Origin: Advenella sp. S44
GTDB lineage: Bacteria; Pseudomonadota; Gammaproteobacteria; Burkholderiales; Burkholderiaceae_B
Direction: 5' to 3'
Length of the DNA: 64,000 nucleotides
NCBI RefSeq assembly: GCF_002810445.1
Contig: NZ_NEXS01000003.1
Location: 1,240,001 to 1,304,000 of the forward strand
Positions 19,077 through 27,035 of the stretch are shown piece by piece. Every line of letters starts with the position of its first letter. Positions within the stretch are counted from its first letter, which is position 1. The position numbers and the translations under genes were made by a program. The notes under the pieces were generated by a model that was not told where the DNA came from, ran no database searches, and was given only the letters and a program-made list of their open reading frames with translations.

Positions 19077-19191
19077 CCGACATCTGTCTGTCCGATAAGC
19101 GCCTTGCGCCGCCTGGCGCATTCACTGAATTTTCGTACGTGGATGTGTCAAGGGTGCCGGGCGCTTTTTCTCCTGCTGCAGGTGTGGGCGG

Positions 19192-19575
19192 CTATTGCCC
19201 GCCTTTACTGCCCGCAGCCAATGCCAGGCATAACCAGCCAGCCAGAAAACATACGCCGCCGATTGGCGTAATGGCGCCAAGCCATTTCACATTGCTCAGT
19301 ACCAGCACGTACAGGCTGCCGCTGAAAATAACAATACCAGCTGCAAAAAGCCGACCGCTCCAGCGCAGCGCTTGCTGGTTCACATGCGCGGCCACACCCA
19401 CTAGCATCAACAGCGCCAGCGTATGAATAAGCTGATAGAGTACGGCGGTATGCCAAATGGGCAGTAGCGCCGGGTCTACATGGTTTTTCAAGCCATGAGC
19501 ACCGAAAGCGCCGGCGGCCACGCCAACAAAGCCGCTAATGGCAGCGCCGCGAATTAAAGCAGAGTGGATAGTCAT
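19192..19575 (-). CDS. DUF423 small integral membrane protein
   Basis: A 127-residue membrane protein of unknown function (YgdD-like). It shows the family signature FVGVAAGAFGAHGLK near residue 12 and about four transmembrane helices, ending GGVCFLAGWLCLAL. The start at 19575 was chosen because it places the first helix correctly and has AAGAGG upstream; the frame extends 27 further codons without support. It converges on the CoA-transferase operon. Confidence 0.85.
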   Translation of the reverse strand: MTIHSALIRGAAISGFVGVAAGAFGAHGLKNHVDPALLPIWHTAVLYQLIHTLALLMLVGVAAHVNQQALRWSGRLFAAGIVIFSGSLYVLVLSNVKWLGAITPIGGVCFLAGWLCLALAAGSKGGQ

Positions 19576-19712
19576 AGAGCAACCTCTTGGAATGTATCTG
19601 GGTCGACCGCATGTTTTTTTTGCGGTGATGGTGTATTGTAAATGTTTGCGCACCACTGCGATGACTGTTGCGGTGATGCATATATGATTGTTTCCCGGAG
19701 TTCCCGCTTACT

Positions 19713-21500
19713 ATGTCAACCGCTTTTGAACGCCTTCAGCAATTGCGTATCGCGATGGCTGCGCAGCATATTGATGCCTATCTGATTCTGTCTGCAGATC
19801 CTCACCAGTCGGAATACCTTCCCGAGTACTGGCAGGGACGACGCTGGCTCAGCGGCTTTACCGGTTCTGTCGGAACCGTGGTCGTGACCAACGATTTTGC
19901 CGGGCTCTGGGTCGACTCGCGCTATTGGGAGCAGGCGGAAAAACAGCTATGCGATAGTGGCATAGCCCTGATGAAACAGGGCCAGGCCGATGTCCCCAGC
20001 GTCAATACGTGGCTGGAGGCGCATCTGGCAAACCGGCAGGTGGTTGGGGTAGACGGTCATGTGCTCAGCCTGAAAGCCGCGCAGGAATTGCGTCAAGCAC
20101 TGACGCGCAGCGACAGCATTTTGAAAACCGATAGCGACCTGCTGGCGGCAATCTGGCCTGATCGACCCGGTTTGCCTGCAGCGCCTGTCATGGAACATAA
20201 CGCTCCTTTTGCCACACGCAGTCGCCAGCAGAATTTGCAGGCGGTGCGCCAGGCTATGACTGAAGCCGGCGCGCAATGGCATTTGATCAGCGCGCTGGAC
20301 GATATTGCCTGGGCATTGAATCTGCGAGGCTCCGACGTTTCCTATAACCCGGTATTTCTGTCGCATTTGCTGATCGGAACCGAGACCGCTGTGCTGTTTG
20401 TCGACAAGACAAAAATGGCTGCCGAACTGATAGCACGACTGGCAGCAGACGGCGTTTCGATCCAGGGATATGATGATATTCAAAATGCATTAACGACGCT
20501 GCCGCATGAGACGTTGCTGGTTGATCCAGCTCGTACAACGGTGGGGCTGCTTGCGCATGCCCAGTCGGTATCATTGATCGAAAAGCTCAATCCCTCGCAG
20601 CGTTGCAAATCCATCAAAAACCAGGCCGAGATTGCGAACGTGCGACAGGCCATGGAACAGGACGGCGCTGCGCTATGTGAGTTTTTCGCCTGGTTCGAGG
20701 CGGCCATGGAAAACGGCGAAACCATAACCGAGCTGACGATTGATGAGCAAATCACCGCAGCCCGCGCCCGTCAGCCCCATTTTGTGTCGCCCAGTTTTTC
20801 TACCATCGCCGGTTTCAATGCCAATGGCGCCATGCCGCACTATATGGCAACACCTGAGTCGTTTTCCGTCATTGAAGGCGATGGCCTGCTATTGATCGAT
20901 TCAGGCGGGCAGTATCTGAACGGCACGACCGATATCACCCGGGTGGTGCCCGTTGGCAATATCGATGCCCAGCATCGTCGCGATTTTACGCTGGTGCTCA
21001 AGGGCATGATTGCCCTGGCTACTGCCGTTTTTCCGGAAGACTATCCAGGCCCGTTGCTCGATACGCTTGCGCGCGCACCGTTGTGGTCGCAGTTGCTGGA
21101 TTTCGGACACGGAACCGGGCATGGGGTTGGATATTTTATGAATGTGCACGAAGGCCCGCAAATGATCTCGCATCGCGCTTACCGTTTTCCCAACACCGAG
21201 ATGAAAGCCGGCATGATTACGTCGGATGAGCCTGGCCTGTACCGGCCCGGGCAGTGGGGCATTCGAATTGAAAACCTGATCTGTACGGTGCCAGCGGGCC
21301 AGTCTGAATTCGGTCATTATCTTAAGTTTGAAACGCTGACGCTATGCCCGATCGATACACGCTGCATTGAACGGCAATTGCTCAATGAGCAGGAACTGTC
21401 ATGGGTAAATAGCTATCACGAAGAGGTGTATCGCCGACTCGCGCCGCGGGTTTCCGGCCCTGCATTGGCCTGGCTGCAAGCCAGAACCGCAGCGATTTGA
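19713..21500 (+). CDS. Xaa-Pro aminopeptidase (M24B)
   Basis: A 595-residue metallopeptidase that removes N-terminal residues before proline. It has the long three-domain form: two creatinase-like N-terminal domains (HQSEYLPEYWQGRRWLSGFTGS near residue 30) and a C-terminal M24 catalytic domain. Metal ligands are visible in LLIDSGGQYLNGTTDITR (the two Asp), H466 in FGHGTGHGVGYFMNVHE, the SDEPGLY glutamate and GIRIEN. Length matches the eukaryote-like or Alphaproteobacterial form of about 600 rather than 440-residue E. coli PepP. It stands alone. Confidence 0.93.
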   Translation: MSTAFERLQQLRIAMAAQHIDAYLILSADPHQSEYLPEYWQGRRWLSGFTGSVGTVVVTNDFAGLWVDSRYWEQAEKQLCDSGIALMKQGQADVPSVNTWLEAHLANRQVVGVDGHVLSLKAAQELRQALTRSDSILKTDSDLLAAIWPDRPGLPAAPVMEHNAPFATRSRQQNLQAVRQAMTEAGAQWHLISALDDIAWALNLRGSDVSYNPVFLSHLLIGTETAVLFVDKTKMAAELIARLAADGVSIQGYDDIQNALTTLPHETLLVDPARTTVGLLAHAQSVSLIEKLNPSQRCKSIKNQAEIANVRQAMEQDGAALCEFFAWFEAAMENGETITELTIDEQITAARARQPHFVSPSFSTIAGFNANGAMPHYMATPESFSVIEGDGLLLIDSGGQYLNGTTDITRVVPVGNIDAQHRRDFTLVLKGMIALATAVFPEDYPGPLLDTLARAPLWSQLLDFGHGTGHGVGYFMNVHEGPQMISHRAYRFPNTEMKAGMITSDEPGLYRPGQWGIRIENLICTVPAGQSEFGHYLKFETLTLCPIDTRCIERQLLNEQELSWVNSYHEEVYRRLAPRVSGPALAWLQARTAAI

Positions 21501-21618
21501 TTTGCCCTTAGCGGGTCCGGGTAACATCAAGTTGCCGCTGCGGCCAGACGCGGCATGGGTTTATGCCTTGCGCTTATCCATTGCCAGATTATCCGTTGTC
21601 AATGAGGAATGCAAAAAA

Positions 21619-21645
21619 ACCGCCTTGCGATTAAATCAAGGCGGT
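21619..21645 (-). terminator. Rho-independent terminator after the YeiH-family gene
   Basis: A 9-bp perfect inverted repeat (ACCGCCTTG at 21619-21627, CAAGGCGGT at 21637-21645) followed on the minus strand by seven T residues. It terminates the gene ending at 21677. Confidence 0.85.
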
Positions 21646-21676
21646 CTATTTGCGGGCCAGGCAACTGTCAGCGCTT

Positions 21677-22765
21677 CTACATCTGACCCATGGCATATTG
21701 CACGATCAGGCTGCTCACTGATACGGCCATCCATACCAGAAAACCCAGCAGGATAGGGCGCGGCCCCGTTGCAAAGATTTTGCGCATATCGGCAGACAAG
21801 CCAACTGCAGCCAGTGCGACGACGATCAGGAACTTCGCCGCGACGTTGATCCAGTCGAGCATGATTTCGGGCATAATACCGGTGCTTCGCGTCAGCGAAG
21901 CGAGTAGAAACCAGACGATAAACCATGGAAATATTTTTGCCAGACTGACAGACTGATTACCTTGCCGGCGATTGCGCATACCGACCAGAACAACCAGAAA
22001 CAGGCAGATCGGAATAATGAGTGTGGCGCGTGTCAGCTTGACGATTGTGGCAAAATCCCCGGCCGCATGACTATAGGCGTAACCGGCAGCCACCACAGAA
22101 GACGTATCGTTGATTGCGGTGCCCGCCCACATCCCAAAGCCGTAATCGCTCAGGCCCAGCATATGGCCCATGGCAGGGAAGGCGAGCACAGCCAGAATAT
22201 TGAACAGGAAAATGGTGGAGATGGCAAACGCGGTGTCATGCTCCGACGGCTTCAAAATGGGCGTGACCGCTGCAATAGCCGACCCGCCACAAATGGCCGT
22301 ACCGACCCCGATCAACGTGGTCAGATTGGAAGGCGTGTGCAGCAGGCGTCCTAGCAACCAGGCACTTACGAATGCCACCGTCACGGTCACCAGCGTCACC
22401 GCCAGCGATTCCCCGCCTGTTGCCATAATCTGAGTAAAACTCAGGCCGAAACCAAGCAGGATGATAGAGACCTGCAAGATTTTCTTGGATGAAAAAGTGA
22501 TGCCGGGCTGCAGCGTGGCATGCAGGCCGAAAGCGCTTCGATACACAATGCCCAGCAGTATGGCGAAGACCGGCCCCCCGATAATTGGCATGGCACGTCC
22601 GGCGAATTCGGCCACCAGAGCGATGGCGATGGACAGAAACAACCCCGGCCAGAGCGAATTTTTGCGAGGCTGGGCTGTACTGTTGCCTTTGGCCGAAGAC
22701 CCGATGCCAGCATCAGGTGATACAGTGGCTGACAAAGCCTGAGAGGATGCTACCGTGAGTGTCAT
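21677..22765 (-). CDS. YeiH/UPF0324-family membrane transporter (putative sulfate exporter)
   Basis: A 362-residue inner-membrane protein with about ten transmembrane helices and the UPF0324 signatures GPVFAILLGIVYRS (near residue 62), LLGFGLSFTQIM, GTAICGGSAIAAVTP (near 155) and WAGTAINDTSSVVAAG (near 212). The family is annotated as putative sulfate export, though the substrate is not firmly proven. It is divergent from a LysR regulator, the same arrangement as yeiH-yeiE of enterobacteria, so that regulator probably controls it. A strong terminator follows. Confidence 0.88.
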   Translation of the reverse strand: MTLTVASSQALSATVSPDAGIGSSAKGNSTAQPRKNSLWPGLFLSIAIALVAEFAGRAMPIIGGPVFAILLGIVYRSAFGLHATLQPGITFSSKKILQVSIILLGFGLSFTQIMATGGESLAVTLVTVTVAFVSAWLLGRLLHTPSNLTTLIGVGTAICGGSAIAAVTPILKPSEHDTAFAISTIFLFNILAVLAFPAMGHMLGLSDYGFGMWAGTAINDTSSVVAAGYAYSHAAGDFATIVKLTRATLIIPICLFLVVLVGMRNRRQGNQSVSLAKIFPWFIVWFLLASLTRSTGIMPEIMLDWINVAAKFLIVVALAAVGLSADMRKIFATGPRPILLGFLVWMAVSVSSLIVQYAMGQM

Positions 22766-22870
22766 AATATATTAAATTTCCATTAGCTTATTACTGATTA
22801 ATATCGATCATAGGCGCGAATATGGTATAAGTAAAGTTACAATAATTTATAACTCAAATAAGGAATATTG

Positions 22871-23770
22871 ATGGCTTCGTTCAGTCCGAAACAACTCGAC
22901 GTGTTTATCAGCATCGCGCGCCTGGGTAGCGTCAAGGCTGCGGCTGATTCCTTGCATCTGTCCCAGCCCGCCGCAAGCATGGCGCTGGCCGAATTGGAAA
23001 AGCAACTGAGTGGTCCGTTGTTTGATCGCGACAAGGGCAGGCTGTATTTGAACGAAAAAGGCCGACGCCTATTGCCGCTGGCTCAGGAAATCATCGAAAG
23101 AATGATTGAATTTCGCCAGCGCGCCGATGACCAGGCCGACGTATTAACCGGCGAATTTCGTATTGGCGCGAGCAACACGGTGGGCAATTACCGGGTCGGC
23201 GACCTGCTAAGCGGATTTGTGCTCAATAACGACAGAGTCACCGTTTATCTGAATGTTGCAAACACCGATGAAATTGTCCGGCAAATTGTCGATCACAGCA
23301 TTGATGTGGCGTGCGTCGAAGGTCAGGTTCATCATGAAGTCGTCGAATCCGTGCATTGGATGGACGACTCACTGTGTGTATGTACTCGTCCGGATCATCC
23401 GCTGGCGGCTATCACGCATTTGCAGCCGGCCGATTTTATGGATGCGCGCTGGATCTTGCGTGAGCGCGGATCGGCCACGCGTGCGGTCAGTGATGTCGAG
23501 CTGGATAAACTACCGCAAGCCAAGGTGGTCATGGAACTGGGGCAAATCGAGGCCATCAAGCAGGCAGTGATTGCCGGCCTGGGCATTGCATTTTTACCGC
23601 AAGTGGCAGTGACCCATGCTGTGAGTTCGGGCAGACTGGCATTGCTGCATACACCGTTTTTGAACCTGTCCAGGCAGCTGTCGATAATTTATCATCGGTC
23701 GCGCTACCAGGGCAGATTGATGCGCGCTTTTCTCGATTCTGTTAAGCATCCCGGAACACCGGCGTCTTGA
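22871..23770 (+). CDS. LysR-family regulator, YeiE-like
   Basis: A 299-residue LysR regulator. The winged helix-turn-helix is at residues 15-45 (GSVKAAADSLHLSQPAASMALAELE), the effector domain follows and ends near RAFLDSVKH. I took the ATG at 22871; an in-frame TTG one codon earlier is less likely. The pairing with the divergent UPF0324 transporter and the strong resemblance of its N-terminus to YeiE/CysB-like members support control of that gene. The 105-base shared region is AT-rich and suited to LysR-type T-N11-A binding. Confidence 0.88.
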   Translation: MASFSPKQLDVFISIARLGSVKAAADSLHLSQPAASMALAELEKQLSGPLFDRDKGRLYLNEKGRRLLPLAQEIIERMIEFRQRADDQADVLTGEFRIGASNTVGNYRVGDLLSGFVLNNDRVTVYLNVANTDEIVRQIVDHSIDVACVEGQVHHEVVESVHWMDDSLCVCTRPDHPLAAITHLQPADFMDARWILRERGSATRAVSDVELDKLPQAKVVMELGQIEAIKQAVIAGLGIAFLPQVAVTHAVSSGRLALLHTPFLNLSRQLSIIYHRSRYQGRLMRAFLDSVKHPGTPAS

Positions 23771-23965
23771 AAAACAGCGCGCTGTAGGCGGTCCCGATTC
23801 GACATACAACTCGGCGATCCTCGCCGTAATTTAAGTCGCTTTCAAATTCCCGAGCCTGGCCACATCCCGTACCGACATACGCCTGTTCCAGCCGGGATAC
23901 GACTTTCGCATCCATCGGAGAATGGGGGGAATTTTTTATTTCGATAACGAATGAAAAATAAGGTA

Positions 23966-23978
23966 TGTGTTAAACACA
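23966..23978. promoter_or_regulatory. Perfect palindrome TGTGTT-A-AACACA
   Basis: A 13-base palindrome with 6-base arms and a single central base, upstream of the small ORF series that starts at 24032. It could be an operator for a dimeric regulator, but no family is identified. Confidence 0.3.
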
Positions 23979-24031
23979 CTCGCACTTGTTAGTAAATTCT
24001 GTATCGAAATCAATTTATGCAAGGAAAATAA

Positions 24032-24094
24032 ATGGCTTACGGCTATCGCTCAAGCGTGAACAATGCAACTAGACTTCCTCGGCACTTTATTTAG
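24032..24094 (+). CDS. Possible 20-residue small ORF
   Basis: An ATG with an AAGGA site 9 bases upstream opens a 20-codon frame (MAYGYRSSVNNATRLPRHFI) that ends in TAG. It is followed 8 bases later by the broken zinc-ribbon gene. No family is recognised; its only support is the ribosome-binding site and its place in a small gene series. It may be chance. Confidence 0.25.
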   Translation: MAYGYRSSVNNATRLPRHFI

Positions 24095-24102
24095 GACGAG
24101 GT

Positions 24103-24360
24103 ATGTATTCAGACCAAGAGCGAATTGTTGGGTCCTGCGAGAAGTGTCGAATCTTGACAGAGATATCAGGAGACGATCCGCGGTGAAAATGCCCTGTATG
24201 TAGTGAAACGCTGGTTAGAACACTCTCGGTAGCAAACAAAACCGCGCCCGAAATAGGCTCGCGCACTTTGTCTGACCACGAGGTTGCATTTCAATGCCCC
24301 AGGTGCTTGCAGTTTAGTGCTTGCCCAGAGAATGCATTCCCGGATGTTCTTTGGGATTAA
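24103..24360 (+). pseudogene. Small zinc-ribbon protein gene with one in-frame TGA
   Basis: From the ATG at 24103 the frame reads 27 codons, meets TGA at 24184-24186, then continues open to TAA at 24360. Both sides carry paired cysteines: CEKC (residues 12-15), KCPVC right after the stop, and CPRCLQFSAC near residues 67-76. The reading across the TGA is therefore one zinc-ribbon protein of 85 residues. A single change from TGG (Trp, usual before CPxC in rubredoxin-like knuckles) explains the stop. There is no start codon for the second half. It is most likely a recent pseudogene; recoding is possible but has no support here. Confidence 0.6.
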
Positions 24361-24412
24361 AGTGGATCCTTGCCATTCAGCCTTGTAAGGAACTCATTTA
24401 CGGTAAATAGAA

Positions 24413-24535
24413 ATGAAAACACTAAAGGATAAGGCAGTCGTATATGGAATGATGATCCTCGTATTAATGCCCATCATTCTCATCATTGGTAACGCAATAG
24501 AATTTATATGGCGGCCTGTTACGGGTAAGTTGTGA
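24413..24535 (+). CDS. Possible 40-residue single-pass membrane peptide
   Basis: An ATG opens a 40-codon frame with one strongly hydrophobic helix (MMILVLMPIILIIGNAIEFIW, given here as residues 13-33 in part) flanked by basic residues, ending WRPVTGKL. It lies 53 bases after the zinc-ribbon remnant. Upstream GGTAAAT is a weak ribosome-binding site. Small membrane proteins of this form are common and hard to assign; function unknown. Confidence 0.35.
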   Translation: MKTLKDKAVVYGMMILVLMPIILIIGNAIEFIWRPVTGKL

Positions 24536-24793
24536 AACTACGAGTTATCCAAAAAGCAGTCACCCGTACGCTGTTATTCTCGCAGAGATTTGTATGGAAA
24601 CATAGCCACTGAGTGGCAATAAAAGCCAGGAGGAGGGCAACTACAGGCTAAAATTAAAGGAAAGAAAGTACTTGCATGTCTATCCACTTAGTTATAGTAA
24701 GATCGTGGTTGGTTTGCTCAAATAAATCTACAGTTAGCACATCGATTGCTTTATCGACTAGAGTGCGGACTATTTTCCTACATTGGCCTTTAT

Positions 24794-25699
24794 ATGCCGC
24801 GTCCCCTTTCTTTTCCTCAACTTGAAGCTTTCAAGGCTGTTGTGCTCACTGGCACTACTGTTGCTGCAGCTCGAATGCTGCATACAACACAACCTACAAT
24901 CAGCAGACTCTTAAGTCAGGCACAGTCTGCTACTGGCTTAAAACTATTCGTCAATGATAGAGGCCGCCTCCAGCTCACGAGAGAGGGTCGTCATCTGTTT
25001 GAGATTATTCAGGTAAATTTCCAAGGTTTAGGAAGAATCGAACAGGCGGTCGTTGCACTGCGAGAATCAGGTGCAGGTGTTTTTCGCGTTGCGGCGACGC
25101 CTTCGTTAGGGCAAAGTCTGCTTCCCGCTGCAATGGAACGATTTTCCCATGACTACCCTCAAGTGCGTTTTAATGTTCAAACACTGGGAAGACGACAGAT
25201 TGAAGAAGGATTGCGCTTAGGGCTTTACGATATCGCGTTAACGAATTCCATGCCAGACGGGGCCGAATTTGAGGGTACGGCAGTGCATAATGCGCAGGCA
25301 GTCTGCGTTTCATCTCACGACCATCCTTTTGCGCAACGTGACTATGTCACGATAACAGATCTTAAAGATCAAATACTGATAAGTTTGCCAGGCGACGATG
25401 TCATAGAAATGGAACTACAACAGGCGTTCAAAAAATCGGGGATTAACAATCCGACGAATATCGAAACGATCTATACGTCAACAATCTGTATATATGCTTC
25501 ACGGGGTTTAGGTGTTGGAATAGTAAACCCATATATGGCCTCTGTATTCAGAGACCGTCTATGCATAAGGAATTTTCGCCCGAAAATACCTGTTATGACT
25601 TATGCTGCTTTCGCTCGGTTCACACCGCCGTCTGAGTTGGCTCAGCATTTTTTGCACAATGTGGTAGAGTCATGCCATACCGAGCAGTTCGGTGTGTGA
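24794..25699 (+). CDS. LysR-family transcriptional regulator
   Basis: A 301-residue LysR protein that opens with PRPLSFPQLEAFKAVVLTG and has its helix-turn-helix at about residues 22-46 (TVAAARMLHTTQPTISRLL), then a substrate-binding domain. It resembles the branch that includes OccR and NocR type regulators of amino-acid or opine use. The start at 24794 was preferred over an in-frame ATG 16 codons earlier because it gives the normal distance to the HTH. It is convergent to the HyuAB operon and is the nearest candidate regulator for it. Base composition is AT-rich compared with the core genes. Confidence 0.85.
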   Translation: MPRPLSFPQLEAFKAVVLTGTTVAAARMLHTTQPTISRLLSQAQSATGLKLFVNDRGRLQLTREGRHLFEIIQVNFQGLGRIEQAVVALRESGAGVFRVAATPSLGQSLLPAAMERFSHDYPQVRFNVQTLGRRQIEEGLRLGLYDIALTNSMPDGAEFEGTAVHNAQAVCVSSHDHPFAQRDYVTITDLKDQILISLPGDDVIEMELQQAFKKSGINNPTNIETIYTSTICIYASRGLGVGIVNPYMASVFRDRLCIRNFRPKIPVMTYAAFARFTPPSELAQHFLHNVVESCHTEQFGV

Positions 25700-25721
25700 G
25701 TACGGATTTCTATAGAAAAAT

Positions 25722-25749
25722 ACCGTCCTGCATAAAAAAGCAGGACGGT
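25722..25749 (-). terminator. Terminator between LysR and the Hyu operon
   Basis: A perfect 10-bp inverted repeat (ACCGTCCTGC at 25722-25731, complement at 25740-25749). On the minus strand it is followed by ATTTTTC, so it ends the four-gene operon; it may also stop LysR transcription. Confidence 0.8.
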
Positions 25750-25763
25750 GACGATCAGCTCTC

Positions 25764-27035
25764 TTAGAGCGCAACAACGTCTGCTACATCAATAATATAC
25801 ATGTTGCGATCATGTTCGTGTACAGAATCAATGCAAACCTCCAGGCCATCCGGTCTCCATCGAGGGTGTAGATCACATCGGTTTTCTTTGCTTAATGAAG
25901 GGTCAGCGTAGAACGATCCTAGATCATGGCGCTTACCCGTGTCCATATCATAAAGAAAGAGTACACGCTCATGAGTTGTGCTGTCGGGGTAGGTATCGCT
26001 CAGCAACCAACGCGGATTTACGGGAGAATATGTCATATGGCCATTTTCTATAAGCACGCCGTCTCCAACCACAGCAATGTTACCGCCATCTCGATCTTCG
26101 TAAAGATGATAATGGATATCTCCGTTATGTGGCCCCCAGACGATAATCTCATGATCGGCGCGCCACAGAGGATGAGAAATTTGCCATTCCGATTTCTCGT
26201 AATCAAATGTCCCCACTTTGGCTGGGTCGAAGTCCTCTTTCAATTGTGGTAATGGATGATCTGAGCATTCCAGAAGTCGCAAATCGGACCCATCCGGATT
26301 CATCGTAACCAGGCGATGCAAAAAACATGTCTCATCTTTCACTCGCTCCGTCCAACGATGCAGAAAAAGTACCCGAGTAGCAGAAGGATTAATCTCAATG
26401 TGGCTTACCCAATGAATGGCTTTGCGCATGGACTCACACGGATGAAACGCGGCCAGATCTGTATAGCTGACTGCCAGTTCTATTGCCCCGGTTTCTAGGT
26501 TCATATACATGATACCGTCGTCACTGGGACAGTTTTCCAAATCAGGCCTAAAACGATCGCAGGGATATCCTATGGTCTCGTGCGTCACATATAAGCGGCG
26601 GTAATCTACGCTAAGCGCCCACTGACCATCGGGTGCTGCAACATACACCGGTAATGGTAATCGTCGGCGCTCACCACTATCGAGGTCAACAATCTCAGAA
26701 GCAAAATATGGGTACCGTGACACTGAATCATTGGTTCGGACATTATAGATAGCCCTGGTTTGATTTTGACTACCTATCCATTGAAGCTGACATCCCATTT
26801 GCCAATTCCATGTGGTTGTCTCACCGATTACTTTGAACTCGTTACCTTTTGTTAGATCAAAGTAGCCAACTTTAGCAACCAGATCCGGCGTTAAGTACGC
26901 GTCACGCCATGGGACTTGATTCGCAAGTAATCGACGTCCGTTACTGTTCCAGTTGGACTTGTTGTAGTATCCAAAGAAATAGTGATTTCCGTCCTGACCC
27001 ATACGGCGAATAGGGGAAGTTGAACTGAGCGTCAT
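25764..27035 (-). CDS. Oligogalacturonate-lyase-like (PL22) beta-propeller protein
   Basis: A 423-residue protein, probably cytoplasmic as no signal peptide is seen. It has repeated TolB-like beta-propeller blades, and the last third carries the family-type pattern ENGHMTYSPVNPRWLLSDTYPD and CDLHPRWRPDGLEVCID, with histidines (HWVSHIEINPS, NGHMTY, DLHPRW) placed as the metal-binding histidines of oligogalacturonate lyases. The true substrate is unknown: the neighbours act on cyclic amides or oxoacids rather than pectin. It is last in an operon and overlaps hyuA by 4 bases (ATGA). Alternatives are a non-catalytic sensor or a lactone or sugar-acid lyase. Confidence 0.65.
   Translation of the reverse strand: MTLSSTSPIRRMGQDGNHYFFGYYNKSNWNSNGRRLLANQVPWRDAYLTPDLVAKVGYFDLTKGNEFKVIGETTTWNWQMGCQLQWIGSQNQTRAIYNVRTNDSVSRYPYFASEIVDLDSGERRRLPLPVYVAAPDGQWALSVDYRRLYVTHETIGYPCDRFRPDLENCPSDDGIMYMNLETGAIELAVSYTDLAAFHPCESMRKAIHWVSHIEINPSATRVLFLHRWTERVKDETCFLHRLVTMNPDGSDLRLLECSDHPLPQLKEDFDPAKVGTFDYEKSEWQISHPLWRADHEIIVWGPHNGDIHYHLYEDRDGGNIAVVGDGVLIENGHMTYSPVNPRWLLSDTYPDSTTHERVLFLYDMDTGKRHDLGSFYADPSLSKENRCDLHPRWRPDGLEVCIDSVHEHDRNMYIIDVADVVAL

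Larger units (their letters stand above)
23771..24793. other. AT-rich accessory junction with small ORFs and one broken gene
   Basis: This 1-kb stretch between two LysR genes holds a perfect 13-base palindrome (TGTGTT-A-AACACA, 23966-23978), a 9-bp inverted repeat (ATTTCGATA at 23938-23946 and its complement at 24002-24010), a 20-codon ORF, a zinc-ribbon gene with an in-frame stop and a 40-codon membrane peptide ORF. Base composition is distinctly AT-richer than the core on the left. Confidence 0.6.

Noticed and set aside
19085-19170. A terminator after the CoA-transferase genes
   Set aside because: GC-rich inverted bits are present but no clean stem with a T-run could be drawn.
23938-24010. 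Inverted repeat as ends of a mobile element
   Set aside because: The arms are only 9 bases and enclose 55 bases with no transposase or target duplication.
24184-24186. TGA as selenocysteine codon
   Set aside because: The residue expected at this place is Trp, no SECIS-like hairpin is obvious right after the TGA, and no selenocysteine genes are in the window.
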